From contig JACQGI010000028.1 in NCBI GenBank assembly GCA_016199625.1, forward strand, positions 1-64,000: a DNA stretch of 64,000 nt, written 5' to 3'. The translations under genes were made by a program, and so were the position numbers. The DNA is from Acidobacteriota bacterium. Lineage in GTDB: Bacteria; Acidobacteriota; Vicinamibacteria; Fen-336. How positions within the stretch are numbered: position 1 is the stretch's first letter; every line of letters starts with the position of its first letter. Of this stretch, positions 30,522 through 39,222 are shown piece by piece. The notes under the pieces are model-generated. The model saw only the letters and a list, made by a program, of their open reading frames with translations, was not told the DNA's origin and searched no databases.

Positions 30522-31367
30522 TCAGCGCCGGACGAGCCGGCGGTAGGCCTCGAGGTGCCGGATGGCGGCGGCCTTGCGCCCCGCGCGTTCCAGGAGTCGG
30601 GCCAGGTTGAAGTGGGCGTCGGCGCTCGAGGCGTCGGCGGCGAGGGCCCGCTCGTACGCGGCGGCGGCGGCGGAGGTGCGTCCGAGGTCCTCGAGGGCGA
30701 CCCCGAGGTTGAAGGCCGCCGTGGCGTCCTTCGGACGCAGGGTGAGCGCGGCCCTGTAGTGGGTCGCCGCCGCCTCAGCGTGGCCGGCCTCGTGAAGGAG
30801 GCGGCCCAGGTTCACGTGGGCGTCCACGTGGTCGGGATCCAGCTCGAGGGCGCGGCGGTAGGCGTCGCGGGCCTGGTCCGGTTCGTGGGGCTCGAGGTCG
30901 AAGGCGACCTGGAACCACTCCTCGGCCGTGAGGTCGTCCTCGGCGTCGCGCGCCGCCGCGGCCGCGCGCCGGACCAGGGGCGCCACCTTGTCGGCCAGCT
31001 CGGCCACGTCGAAGTCCAGGACCCCCTGGCCCGATTCGGGCTCCCACGCCGCGGAGCCGTCGCGCACGACGACGTCCTCGCCGACCGCCGTGATGCGGAC
31101 GCCGGTCAAGGGCCGACCCGAAGGGAGCTGGGCGCGGAGGCGCGCCAGGGCGCGTCGCACCCGACGGGCCGGGACGTGGGCCGAGATCTCCTTGGCGGTG
31201 CGCAGGAGCACGAGGTCCTGGAGGGAGAAGCGGTGCTCGCCGCGGGGACCCCGTGTGGGCTCGAGGAAGCCGGCGCGCACGTAGGCGCGCACCAGCGCGG
31301 TCGTCAGGCCGAGGAGCTTCGCTGCGTCGCGGACCGTGAGACCGCCCGAGAACGGCCCCTTGGCCAA
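30522..31367 (-). CDS. MerR-type HTH domain fused to TPR repeats
   Basis: LTVRDAAKLLGLTTALVRAYVRAGFLEPTRGPRGEHRFSLQDLVLLRTAKEI then TPRs (YRRALELDPDHVDAHVNLGRLLHEAG...). Confidence 0.85.
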   Translation of the reverse strand: MAKGPFSGGLTVRDAAKLLGLTTALVRAYVRAGFLEPTRGPRGEHRFSLQDLVLLRTAKEISAHVPARRVRRALARLRAQLPSGRPLTGVRITAVGEDVVVRDGSAAWEPESGQGVLDFDVAELADKVAPLVRRAAAAARDAEDDLTAEEWFQVAFDLEPHEPDQARDAYRRALELDPDHVDAHVNLGRLLHEAGHAEAAATHYRAALTLRPKDATAAFNLGVALEDLGRTSAAAAAYERALAADASSADAHFNLARLLERAGRKAAAIRHLEAYRRLVRR

Positions 31368-31373
31368 GGGCCG

Positions 31374-32261
31374 CTAGCCCTTCTTGCCTCCCGCCACGGC
31401 CCGCTGCGGGCCGCGGCCCGCCTTCGACTCGACGCGTTTCGCCGGCCGGCGCTCCTCCTCGGCCGGGGCGTCTCCGCGTGCGGCTGCGGCTTTTCCGGCG
31501 AGGCTGGCCTTGAGCGCCTCCATGAGGTCGATGATCTGGGCCTTGGGCCGCTCGGGAGCCGCGGTGATCTCCTGCCCTTCGACCTTCCGCTGTATGGCGT
31601 CGAGCATGCGCTTCTTGACCTCGTCCTCGTACGCCCCGGGCCGGAACGCCTCGGACGCGATCTGCTCGACGAGCTGGATCGCGAGCTTCAGCTCGGGCTC
31701 CTTGACCTCTGCGTCGCCCACAGGGACCTCGGACATGGAGCGCACCTCGTCGGCGTAGAGGAGCTGCTGCATGACCAGGCCGGCTGGGGTCGGTCGGATG
31801 AGGACGAGGTATTGCTTCCCGCGCGCCGCCCATTTCGCCAGCGCCGAGCGCCCGGTCTGCTGCATGGCCTTGAGGAGCAGGTGATACGCCTTCTCGCCCC
31901 CCTTGTCGGGGCCGAGGTAGTAGGCGCCGTCGAAGTAGATGGGGTCCACGGCGGCGGCGGGCACGAACTCCGCGATCTCGATAGCCCGCTGCGACTCTTC
32001 GGCCATCGCCTTGAGCTCCTCTTCGGTGAAGGCCACGTACTGCTCCTTGGCGAACTCGTAGCCCTTCACCATCTGGTCCCGCGGGACGATCTCCTCGTTG
32101 CACGTGCGGCAGACGTACTGCTGCTTGAGGCGCGTCTTACACTTGCCGTGGAGCAGGTTGAAGGAGACGGCCGCCTTGGATTCCCCCGCGGCGAAGAGCT
32201 TCACGGGGATCGAGACGAGGCCGAAGGAGACGGTGCCGGAGGCGAGAGGGCGAGCAGGCAT
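31374..32261 (-). CDS. ku: Non-homologous end-joining protein Ku
   Basis: MPARPLASGTVSFGLVSIPVKLFAAGESKAAVSFNLLHGKCKTRLKQQYVCRTCNEEIVPRDQMVKGYEFAKEQYVAFTEEELKA. Confidence 0.96.
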   Translation of the reverse strand: MPARPLASGTVSFGLVSIPVKLFAAGESKAAVSFNLLHGKCKTRLKQQYVCRTCNEEIVPRDQMVKGYEFAKEQYVAFTEEELKAMAEESQRAIEIAEFVPAAAVDPIYFDGAYYLGPDKGGEKAYHLLLKAMQQTGRSALAKWAARGKQYLVLIRPTPAGLVMQQLLYADEVRSMSEVPVGDAEVKEPELKLAIQLVEQIASEAFRPGAYEDEVKKRMLDAIQRKVEGQEITAAPERPKAQIIDLMEALKASLAGKAAAARGDAPAEEERRPAKRVESKAGRGPQRAVAGGKKG

Positions 32262-32426
32262 GTCCCATGATAACCGTGGCGTCAATTGTTTGATAACAGG
32301 GAACTTGCGGGCCGCAATGGCTGGTGGGGGCCCCCGACATCAGCTCAATCCCTGGGGGCGGCGGCCAAAAGGAGCCCTTCCTGTGGGACGCCCGATTGAA
32401 GTAGTCTCTCAGCCGAGCCCGGACAA

Positions 32427-33473
32427 GTGATGCTGCTCCTCTACGGCGCCTACGGCTATACCGGCGAGCTCGTCGCACGCCTCGCCGCAGCGCGGGGCCT
32501 CCGTCCTGTCCTCGCCGGACGGAGCGCGGCCGCCCTCGAGCCGCTCGCGCGCGAGCTCTCGCTTCCGCACCGCGCCTTTGGCCTGGACGAACCCGCCGTT
32601 CTGGACGCGGCCCTCGACGGCATCCGCGTCGTCCTCCACTGCGCCGGCCCGTTCTCCCGCACGTCCGCGCCCATGGCCGAGGCGTGCCTGCGGCGCAAGG
32701 TCCACTACCTCGACGTCACCGGCGAGATCCCGGTCTTCGAGTCGCTCGCCGCACGCGACCGCGAAGCGAAGGCGGCCGGCGTGATGCTGCTCCCGGGCGT
32801 CGGCTTCGACGTGGTTCCGTCGGACTGTCTCGCCGCGCACCTGAAGCGCCGCCTTCCCTCGGCGCGGCGGCTCGCCCTGGGCTTCGAGTCTTCGGGCCGG
32901 TTCTCCCACGGCACCGCGACGACGATCGTCGAGAACCTGCCTCACGGCGGAGCCGTCCGGCGTGACGGCCGGATCGTGCGGGTGCCCCTCGCCTGGAAGG
33001 CCCGCGTCGTCGACTTCGGCCGGGGGCCACGGACAGCCATCACGATCCCGTGGGGAGACGTCGCCACGGCCTTCCACAGCACGGGGATCCCCGACGTGGA
33101 GGTCTACCTGGCCGCCCCCCGCTCGCTGCGCTGGGGTCTCCGCATCGCCCGCCCCTTCGCCCCGCTGCTCGCCGCCGGGGCCGTGCAGTCCTTCCTGAAG
33201 GGGCGGATCAAGGCCGGGCCGCGGGGCCCCTCGGTCGAGGAGCGCGCCCGGACACGCAGCTACCTCTGGGGCGAGGTGGAAGACGACGCCGGCGGCCGGG
33301 CCGTCTCACGCCTCGAGACGCCCGAGGGCTACGCGCTCACGGCCCGCACGGCGCTCGCGATCGCCGAGACGGCTCTCAGGGGCGAAGTCACGCCCGGCTT
33401 CCAGACCCCCTCGCGCGCCTACGGTCCCGACTTCATCCTCTCGTTCGACGGGGTCTCCCGCCGCGACGATTGA
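32427..33473 (+). CDS. Saccharopine dehydrogenase-like / trans-acting enoyl reductase family protein
   Basis: MMLLLYGAYGYTGELVARLAAARGLRPVLAGRSAAALEPLA...VLHCAGPFSRTSAPMAEACLRRKVHYLDVTGE. Confidence 0.88.
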   Translation: MMLLLYGAYGYTGELVARLAAARGLRPVLAGRSAAALEPLARELSLPHRAFGLDEPAVLDAALDGIRVVLHCAGPFSRTSAPMAEACLRRKVHYLDVTGEIPVFESLAARDREAKAAGVMLLPGVGFDVVPSDCLAAHLKRRLPSARRLALGFESSGRFSHGTATTIVENLPHGGAVRRDGRIVRVPLAWKARVVDFGRGPRTAITIPWGDVATAFHSTGIPDVEVYLAAPRSLRWGLRIARPFAPLLAAGAVQSFLKGRIKAGPRGPSVEERARTRSYLWGEVEDDAGGRAVSRLETPEGYALTARTALAIAETALRGEVTPGFQTPSRAYGPDFILSFDGVSRRDD

Positions 33474-33485
33474 GTCGGCCGGGCC

Positions 33486-34136
33486 TCAGCCGAGAAGGCC
33501 CAGACGACGGGCGAAGTGGATGCCCGCCAGGGCGAGCCAGGCCAGACCGATCAGGCGGAAGAGCCACAGGACGGCGGCGGTTCCGATGAGCGCCTGGATG
33601 TGGACGGGGAACGGCGGCCGCGGGATCGCCGGTGCGGCGCGATTCCCCGAAGGCCCGAGCAGGCCCAGCGGGAGGACCGACAGCGCGATCCCGAGGCGGA
33701 AGAGGTTGACGCAGTCGGCGACCGTCCATGGAGCCAGTCCCCCGCGGCTCGCCAGGACCGCGCTCGCCAGGAAGGCGGCGAGGCTCCCGAGGATCCCGAC
33801 CTTCAGCAGGGCGCCGTGCCGCTCCGCCCATGCGAGGACGCGACCGGCCAGGACCGCGTGATGCTCCGTGCAGCCGCGCCAGGTGGTCGTCCCGAAGGGC
33901 TCCTGCACGTCGAACCGGGGGCCCTCCGCCGTCGCGCGCCCGCACCAGAGGCAGCGGCGCTCCGCGGCGCCCAGGGAGAAGGGCCGAGCATAGAGACGGT
34001 GCGTGACCATGACGAGCACGCCGAGGCCGAGGGACGCCCCGGTGCCCAAGGGCGCCTGGGTGAAGAGAAACAGGACGAGGGGCACCGGCAGGAAGAGGAG
34101 GATTCCGAGGAGGCGGTAAGAGGCGCGTTCGGCCAT
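33486..34136 (-). CDS. Multi-TM membrane protein, unknown function
   Basis: MAERASYRLLGILLFLPVPLVLFLFTQAP..., CLWCGRA motif, several TM segments. Confidence 0.65.
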   Translation of the reverse strand: MAERASYRLLGILLFLPVPLVLFLFTQAPLGTGASLGLGVLVMVTHRLYARPFSLGAAERRCLWCGRATAEGPRFDVQEPFGTTTWRGCTEHHAVLAGRVLAWAERHGALLKVGILGSLAAFLASAVLASRGGLAPWTVADCVNLFRLGIALSVLPLGLLGPSGNRAAPAIPRPPFPVHIQALIGTAAVLWLFRLIGLAWLALAGIHFARRLGLLG

Positions 34137-34170
34137 CGGGTTCGGGGCGTGCGTGAGCGGGAAGACCGCG

Positions 34171-34176
34171 TATTCT
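34171..34176 (+). promoter_or_regulatory. Candidate -10 box of ligD; overlaps TAGAAT on the opposite strand (34172-34177)
   Basis: TATTCT 8 nt before ATG 34185. Confidence 0.4.
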
Positions 34177-34184
34177 ATCGCCTC

Positions 34185-36743
34185 ATGGCTCGCGAGAAGG
34201 CGCGCAGGGATCGGCTCGGGTCCTATCGCGCCAAGCGTTCCGCCGATCGGACCCCCGAGCCCTTCGGCCCGATCCCCGGGGCGCCGGCCGCCGAGGTGGG
34301 GCGGCCCCGCCTGTTCGTGGTCCAGAAGCACGACGCGCGGCGCCTGCACTACGACTTCCGCCTCGAGCTGGGCGGCGTCCTGCTCTCGTGGGCCGTCCCG
34401 AAGGGACCCTCGACCGACCCGGCCGAGAAGCGGTTCGCCGCCGAGGTCGAGGACCATCCGGTCGAGTACGCGGACTTCGAAGGGATCATCCCGGAGGGCA
34501 ACTACGGCGCGGGCCCCGTGATCGTGTGGGACCGGGGGGTCTGGATCCCCCTCGAGGACCCGCAGGAGGGGCTCGAGAAGGGCAAGCTCCTCTTCGAGCT
34601 GCGCGGCTACAAGATGCGCGGCGTCTGGACCCTCGTGCGGATCAAGGGGAAGGGGAAGGAGAGGTCGAAGGACTGGCTCCTCATCAAGCACGCCGGGGAC
34701 GCCTGGGCCGGCCCCGAGGGAATGCGCGCGCTCGCGGCCGAGTCGATCTACTCCGGCTTGACCCTCGAGGAGATGCGCGACGGTTCTGAGCGGGCCGACG
34801 AGATCCGCCGGGAGCTCGTGCGCCTGGGCGCCCCGCGCCATCGCGTCGACGCCCCCAAGGTCGGCCTGATGCTGGCCGAGACGGCCGAGCGGCCCTTCGA
34901 TCGGCCCGGCTGGATCTTCGAGCTGAAGTACGATGGCTTCCGCGTCCTCGCCGCCCGCGAGGACGGCGAGGCGCGCCTCCTCTACCGCCGCGGATCCGAC
35001 TCGACGTCGGTCTTCCCCGAGGTGGCTCGCGCCCTCCGCGGGCTGCCCTTCGAGGGGATCGTCCTGGACGGCGAGGTCGTGGTCCTCGACGAGGGGGCGC
35101 GACCCAGCTTCGAGCGCCTCCAGAAGCGTGCCCTGCTCCAGCGCGGGTCGGACATCGCCCGCGCCGCGGTGGAGCTCCCGGCGACCCTGTACGTGTTCGA
35201 TCTCCTGGCCTTCGAGGACTTCGACCTGCGCCCCCTGCCCCTCGTCGGCCGGAAGGAGGTCCTGCGGAGGATCCTGCCGCGCGCCGGGCCCCTGCGCTTC
35301 GCGGACCACGTGGAGGAGGGGGGCGAGGCCCTGTACGCACAGGTCGAGCGGCTCCGCCTCGAAGGGATCATGGCGAAGAAGGCCGACGCCCCTTACCGCG
35401 CAGGACGCTCACCCCACTGGCTGAAGCTCCGGGTGGACCGGACCGGGGATTTCGTCGTGGTCGGGACGAGCCCGGCCCAGGGAACCCGGACCGCCTTCGG
35501 AGCCTTGCACGTCGGCGCCTACGAGGGGGGGCGTCTCGTCTACGCCGGCAAGGTCGGCAGCGGCTTCGGCGAAGAGGACCTCGTGCGCATCGAGGCGCTC
35601 CTGGCGTCCGACCGGCGGAAGGCGCCGCCGTGCGCGGGGCCCGTCCCGGCGGGGCGCGGACACGTGTGGGTCGAGCCGCGACACGTCTGCGAGGTCCGCT
35701 ACAAGGAATGGACTCGGGAGGGGCTCCTCCGCCAGCCGGTGTTCCTGCGCCTCAGGGACGACAAGCCGCCCGAGGAGTGCGTGCGCGAGGCCGCCAGGCC
35801 CCACGTCGCGCCGAAGGCCCTCGCCGCACCCGAGCCCGACGCGGCCGCGGAGCGGAAGGTCCCCTTCACGAACCTCGACAAGGTGTTCTGGCCCGACGAG
35901 GGCTACACGAAGGGTGACCTCATCGCCTTCTACCGCGCCATCGCCCCATGGCTGCTTCCCTACCTCGAGGACCGGCCCGTGGTCCTCACGCGCTACCCCG
36001 ACGGGATCGCGGGCAAGAACTTCTTCCAGAAGGACGCGCCGGGCTTCGTCCCGGGCTGGGTACGGACCGAGCGGATGTGGAGCGAGCACGCCCAGCGGGA
36101 GATCGACTACTTCGTCTGCGACGACGTCGAGACGCTCCTCTACCTCGCGAACCTCGGCACGATCCCCCTCCACATCTGGTCGAGTCGCGTCCAGACCCTG
36201 GGAAGCCCCGACTGGTGCATACTGGACCTCGACCCGAAGGGCGCCCCGTTCGCCCACGTCGTCGAGCTCGCCCGGGCGGTCCACGATCTCTGCGAAGAGA
36301 TGGGTCTCCCTTCCTTCCCCAAGACCAGCGGCTCCACGGGCCTCCACGTCCTCGTCCCCCTGGGCCGGCAGTGTACCTACGAGCAATCGCGCTCCCTGGG
36401 CGAGGTGATGGCGCGCACCCTGGCCCAGCGCCTCCCGGAGATCGCCACGACGACGCGGGCGGTCGGCGCCCGGGGCGGGCGCGTGTACGTGGACTACCTC
36501 CAGAACGGCCACGGACGGCTCCTGGCCTCTCCCTTCAGCGCACGGCCGCGCCCGGGGGCGACGGTTTCGACGCCGCTGACCTGGAAGGAAGTGAACGGGC
36601 GGCTCGATCCCGAGCGCTTCACGATGAAGACGGTGCCGGCGCGCTTCGAGAGGCTGAAGACGGACCCCCTCCGGCCGGTCCTCGAGCTGAAGCCGGACCT
36701 TCCCCGCGCCCTGGCCCGACTGGCCGAGGGCCTCGAGGACTAA
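34185..36743 (+). CDS. ligD: Multifunctional DNA ligase D (3'-phosphoesterase, ATP ligase, polymerase)
   Basis: PE domain FVVQKHDARRLHYDFRLELGGVLLSWAVPKGPS; ligase IFELKYDGFRVLAAR...EGIVLDGEVVVLDEG; primase-like polymerase FWPDEGYTKGDLIAFYRAIAPWLLPYLEDRPVVLTRYPDGIAGKNFFQKDAP. Confidence 0.97.
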   Translation: MAREKARRDRLGSYRAKRSADRTPEPFGPIPGAPAAEVGRPRLFVVQKHDARRLHYDFRLELGGVLLSWAVPKGPSTDPAEKRFAAEVEDHPVEYADFEGIIPEGNYGAGPVIVWDRGVWIPLEDPQEGLEKGKLLFELRGYKMRGVWTLVRIKGKGKERSKDWLLIKHAGDAWAGPEGMRALAAESIYSGLTLEEMRDGSERADEIRRELVRLGAPRHRVDAPKVGLMLAETAERPFDRPGWIFELKYDGFRVLAAREDGEARLLYRRGSDSTSVFPEVARALRGLPFEGIVLDGEVVVLDEGARPSFERLQKRALLQRGSDIARAAVELPATLYVFDLLAFEDFDLRPLPLVGRKEVLRRILPRAGPLRFADHVEEGGEALYAQVERLRLEGIMAKKADAPYRAGRSPHWLKLRVDRTGDFVVVGTSPAQGTRTAFGALHVGAYEGGRLVYAGKVGSGFGEEDLVRIEALLASDRRKAPPCAGPVPAGRGHVWVEPRHVCEVRYKEWTREGLLRQPVFLRLRDDKPPEECVREAARPHVAPKALAAPEPDAAAERKVPFTNLDKVFWPDEGYTKGDLIAFYRAIAPWLLPYLEDRPVVLTRYPDGIAGKNFFQKDAPGFVPGWVRTERMWSEHAQREIDYFVCDDVETLLYLANLGTIPLHIWSSRVQTLGSPDWCILDLDPKGAPFAHVVELARAVHDLCEEMGLPSFPKTSGSTGLHVLVPLGRQCTYEQSRSLGEVMARTLAQRLPEIATTTRAVGARGGRVYVDYLQNGHGRLLASPFSARPRPGATVSTPLTWKEVNGRLDPERFTMKTVPARFERLKTDPLRPVLELKPDLPRALARLAEGLED

Positions 36744-37459
36744 CCCGCGCTTCGCAGGGACGCGTCCCCGAGGCGGTCGATCAGTCGCGCCGCGAGCGCC
36801 GGGCCTTTCCCCGCCTCCTCGTGCTTGAAGAAGACCCACGCCTCGCCCCAGGGCTGGGCCCGAACCCGGTCTGCCCAGGTGGCGATCGCGGCGTCGTCGT
36901 AGTCGGCGCGCCGCAGGCGCAGGTAACCCCAGTCCGCCGTGGGAACGAGGGCGGGGTCCGGGGCCTCGTCGGTGTCGGCGAGGCAGAGGGCGGCGCCCCG
37001 GTCCCGCAAGGCGCCGTAGACCTCGTCGTCGAACCACGTGGCGTGGCGGAACTCGAAAGCCACCTGACGCTCGTCGGGGACGAGGGCGAGGGCGTCCCGG
37101 AGGCGGCCGACGTCTTTCTTGAAGAACGGCGGGAGCTGGAAGAGCACCGGGCCGAGCTTGTCCCCCAAGACCGCGGCGTTCTCGAAGAAATAGGCGAGGC
37201 CGTCGGCGTCGTGGAGCCGCTTCTCGTGGGTGATCCGCCGCGCCGCCTTGAGGACGAAGGAGAACCCCGCCGGCGTCTCCTCCGCCCAGCGCGCGAGGGC
37301 CTTCGCCGCGGGCATCCTGTAGAAGGTGTTGTTGATCTCGACGGTCGGGAGGCGCCCCGCGTAGAACCGGAGCATGTCGGCTGGCTTCAGGTCCGCTGGG
37401 TAGAACCTCCCCTTCCAGGGCGCGTAGCTGTAGCCGCTGGTCCCGACCCGCACGCGCAC
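36740..37459 (-). CDS. DUF72 family protein
   Basis: VGTSGYSYAPWKGRFYPADLKPADMLRFYAGRLPTVEINNTFYRMP...; GTG start inferred. Confidence 0.9.
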   Translation of the reverse strand: MRVRVGTSGYSYAPWKGRFYPADLKPADMLRFYAGRLPTVEINNTFYRMPAAKALARWAEETPAGFSFVLKAARRITHEKRLHDADGLAYFFENAAVLGDKLGPVLFQLPPFFKKDVGRLRDALALVPDERQVAFEFRHATWFDDEVYGALRDRGAALCLADTDEAPDPALVPTADWGYLRLRRADYDDAAIATWADRVRAQPWGEAWVFFKHEEAGKGPALAARLIDRLGDASLRSAG

Positions 37460-37482
37460 AGTGAGGCATTGTAGCGTCGGTG

Positions 37483-37491
37483 GGCTAGAAT
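37483..37491 (+). promoter_or_regulatory. Candidate -10 for nonulosonate/glycan operon
   Basis: GGCTAGAAT (TAGAAT at 37486-37491), 33 nt before GTG 37525; -35 weak. Confidence 0.4.
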
Positions 37492-37524
37492 CTGGCGCTT
37501 GCGCGGAGCACGGAGACGACCCAC

Positions 37525-39222
37525 GTGAGCGCATCGCCCGCCGGGAGCCGGGCCGGGATCGCCGCCGCCGTGGCGCTGGCTCTCCTCCAGGCGACGCTCC
37601 TCGTCCGCACGGCCGCGGACAAGTCCGACACCGCCGACGAGCCCTACTACCTGACCACCGCCGCGCATCAGTGGCGCAGCGGGGACTTCGGGGCCTGCGA
37701 CGCGCCGGCGCTGCCCAAATGGGGCTTCGGAGCCGCGCTCCGCGTCTCGGACCCGCGGATCTTCGACGCCGACGCCCGGATCGGGCGGCATCCCCTGTGG
37801 TCCCGGCCCATGGCGATCGGCCGGAGGAACCTCCTCGCCGCACGCCTGGCCACGATCGCCGTCACCCTCTGCGCGGGCCTGCTCCTGTGGGCGTGCGCCG
37901 GCCGCTTCGGTGCCACGGCGGCCCTCGTGGCCCACGCGCTCTGGTCCCTCTCCCCGACGGTCCTGGCCCAGGGTTCCCTCGCCACCCTCGACGCCTGGGT
38001 CACGTCGTTCGCCGTCCTCGGGCTCTGGACGGCCGTGCGTCTCGTCGAGCGACCCACGGCCGGACGCGCGGCCGCGCTGGGCGCCGCCCTCGCCCTCGCC
38101 GCGGCCTGCAAGGTGACGGCTCTCGGGCTCCTGCCCGCGGCCGCCGTCGTGAGCGGAGCCGCGGTCGTCCGGGCCGCCCGAGCCTCGGGACGCCCGATCG
38201 GCGGCGCCCTGGCCCGAACCGCCGGAGTCGGCGCGGCGGCGTTCCTCCTCGCGCTGAGCGCCGTCTACCTCTTCGGGTGGGGCGACGTGGACACGGGGCG
38301 CCTGTGCGGCAAGGTCGCGGGCGCCACGGGCCGGCGCTTCGGACCGCTCCCCTTCGCGCCGTGGATCGAGGGGCTGATGCTCCAGGTGCAGCACGGGAGC
38401 AAGGGCCACCTGAGCTACCTCTTCGGCCACGCGACCAGCGAGGGCTGGTGGTGGTTCTACCTGGCCTGCCTCGCGCTCAAGACCACCGTCGGCGCGCAGG
38501 CGCTGGCGCTCGTCGCCGTCGCCGTCCGGCTCAAGGCGCGCGAGCGCCCGTTCTGGGTGGACGCGGCGGTCCTCGCGTTCCCGGCGCTGCTGCTCGTCGT
38601 CCTGAGCCTCGGCAAGGCCCAGAACGGCGTGCGCTACCTGCTTCCGGCCTTCCCCTTCGCGATGCTGTGGGCGGGCTGGGCCCTCGCCCGCGCCCACGAA
38701 CGGCTCGGTCGCGCGGGTGCGGTGGCCGTGAGCGCCGCCCTCCTCGCAGGGAGCGTCGAATCCCTCACCGTCCACCCGCACCACCTCATGTTCTTCAACG
38801 TGTGGGCCGGCGGTCCCGAGGGGGGACCGCGCTACCTCGTCCACGGCGACGACTGGGGGCAGGACCAGAGACGGCTCGCGGCCTGGCAGGCCGAACACCG
38901 GCCGTGGCGGCTCTACTACACGTACTACAGCGGCGACCCGCACTACTGGGGGGTGTCGTTCGAGCCCGTCGCCTGCGAGCCGCGCCCGGGGTTCTACGCC
39001 CTCCACGCCGTCGAGGTCCACCGCCCCAAGAGGCTCCCGGCGGGCTGCCTCGACTGGCTCACCGTCGAGCCGCCCGACCAGCGGATCGGCTATTCCCTCT
39101 ACCTCTACCAGGTGAACAAGGACCGGATCGAGCGCCTCGGCCGCGAGCGGGGGACGCAGGACCCGTTCTGGCGCAGCGGCCGGGAGCCGGGGAGCGCGGC
39201 GCCGGGAGGCGGTGCGTCGTGA
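37525..39222 (+). CDS. Polytopic glycosyltransferase (GT39/ArnT-like)
   Basis: N-terminal DEPYYLTTAAHQWRSGDF, multiple TM, GKAQNGVRYLLPAFPFAMLWAGWAL. Confidence 0.8.
   Translation: MSASPAGSRAGIAAAVALALLQATLLVRTAADKSDTADEPYYLTTAAHQWRSGDFGACDAPALPKWGFGAALRVSDPRIFDADARIGRHPLWSRPMAIGRRNLLAARLATIAVTLCAGLLLWACAGRFGATAALVAHALWSLSPTVLAQGSLATLDAWVTSFAVLGLWTAVRLVERPTAGRAAALGAALALAAACKVTALGLLPAAAVVSGAAVVRAARASGRPIGGALARTAGVGAAAFLLALSAVYLFGWGDVDTGRLCGKVAGATGRRFGPLPFAPWIEGLMLQVQHGSKGHLSYLFGHATSEGWWWFYLACLALKTTVGAQALALVAVAVRLKARERPFWVDAAVLAFPALLLVVLSLGKAQNGVRYLLPAFPFAMLWAGWALARAHERLGRAGAVAVSAALLAGSVESLTVHPHHLMFFNVWAGGPEGGPRYLVHGDDWGQDQRRLAAWQAEHRPWRLYYTYYSGDPHYWGVSFEPVACEPRPGFYALHAVEVHRPKRLPAGCLDWLTVEPPDQRIGYSLYLYQVNKDRIERLGRERGTQDPFWRSGREPGSAAPGGGAS

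Noticed and set aside
36738-36745. Overlapping convergent stop codons of ligD and the DUF72 gene (CTAA)
   Set aside because: Compact convergent ends are common in dense genomes; no further signal.
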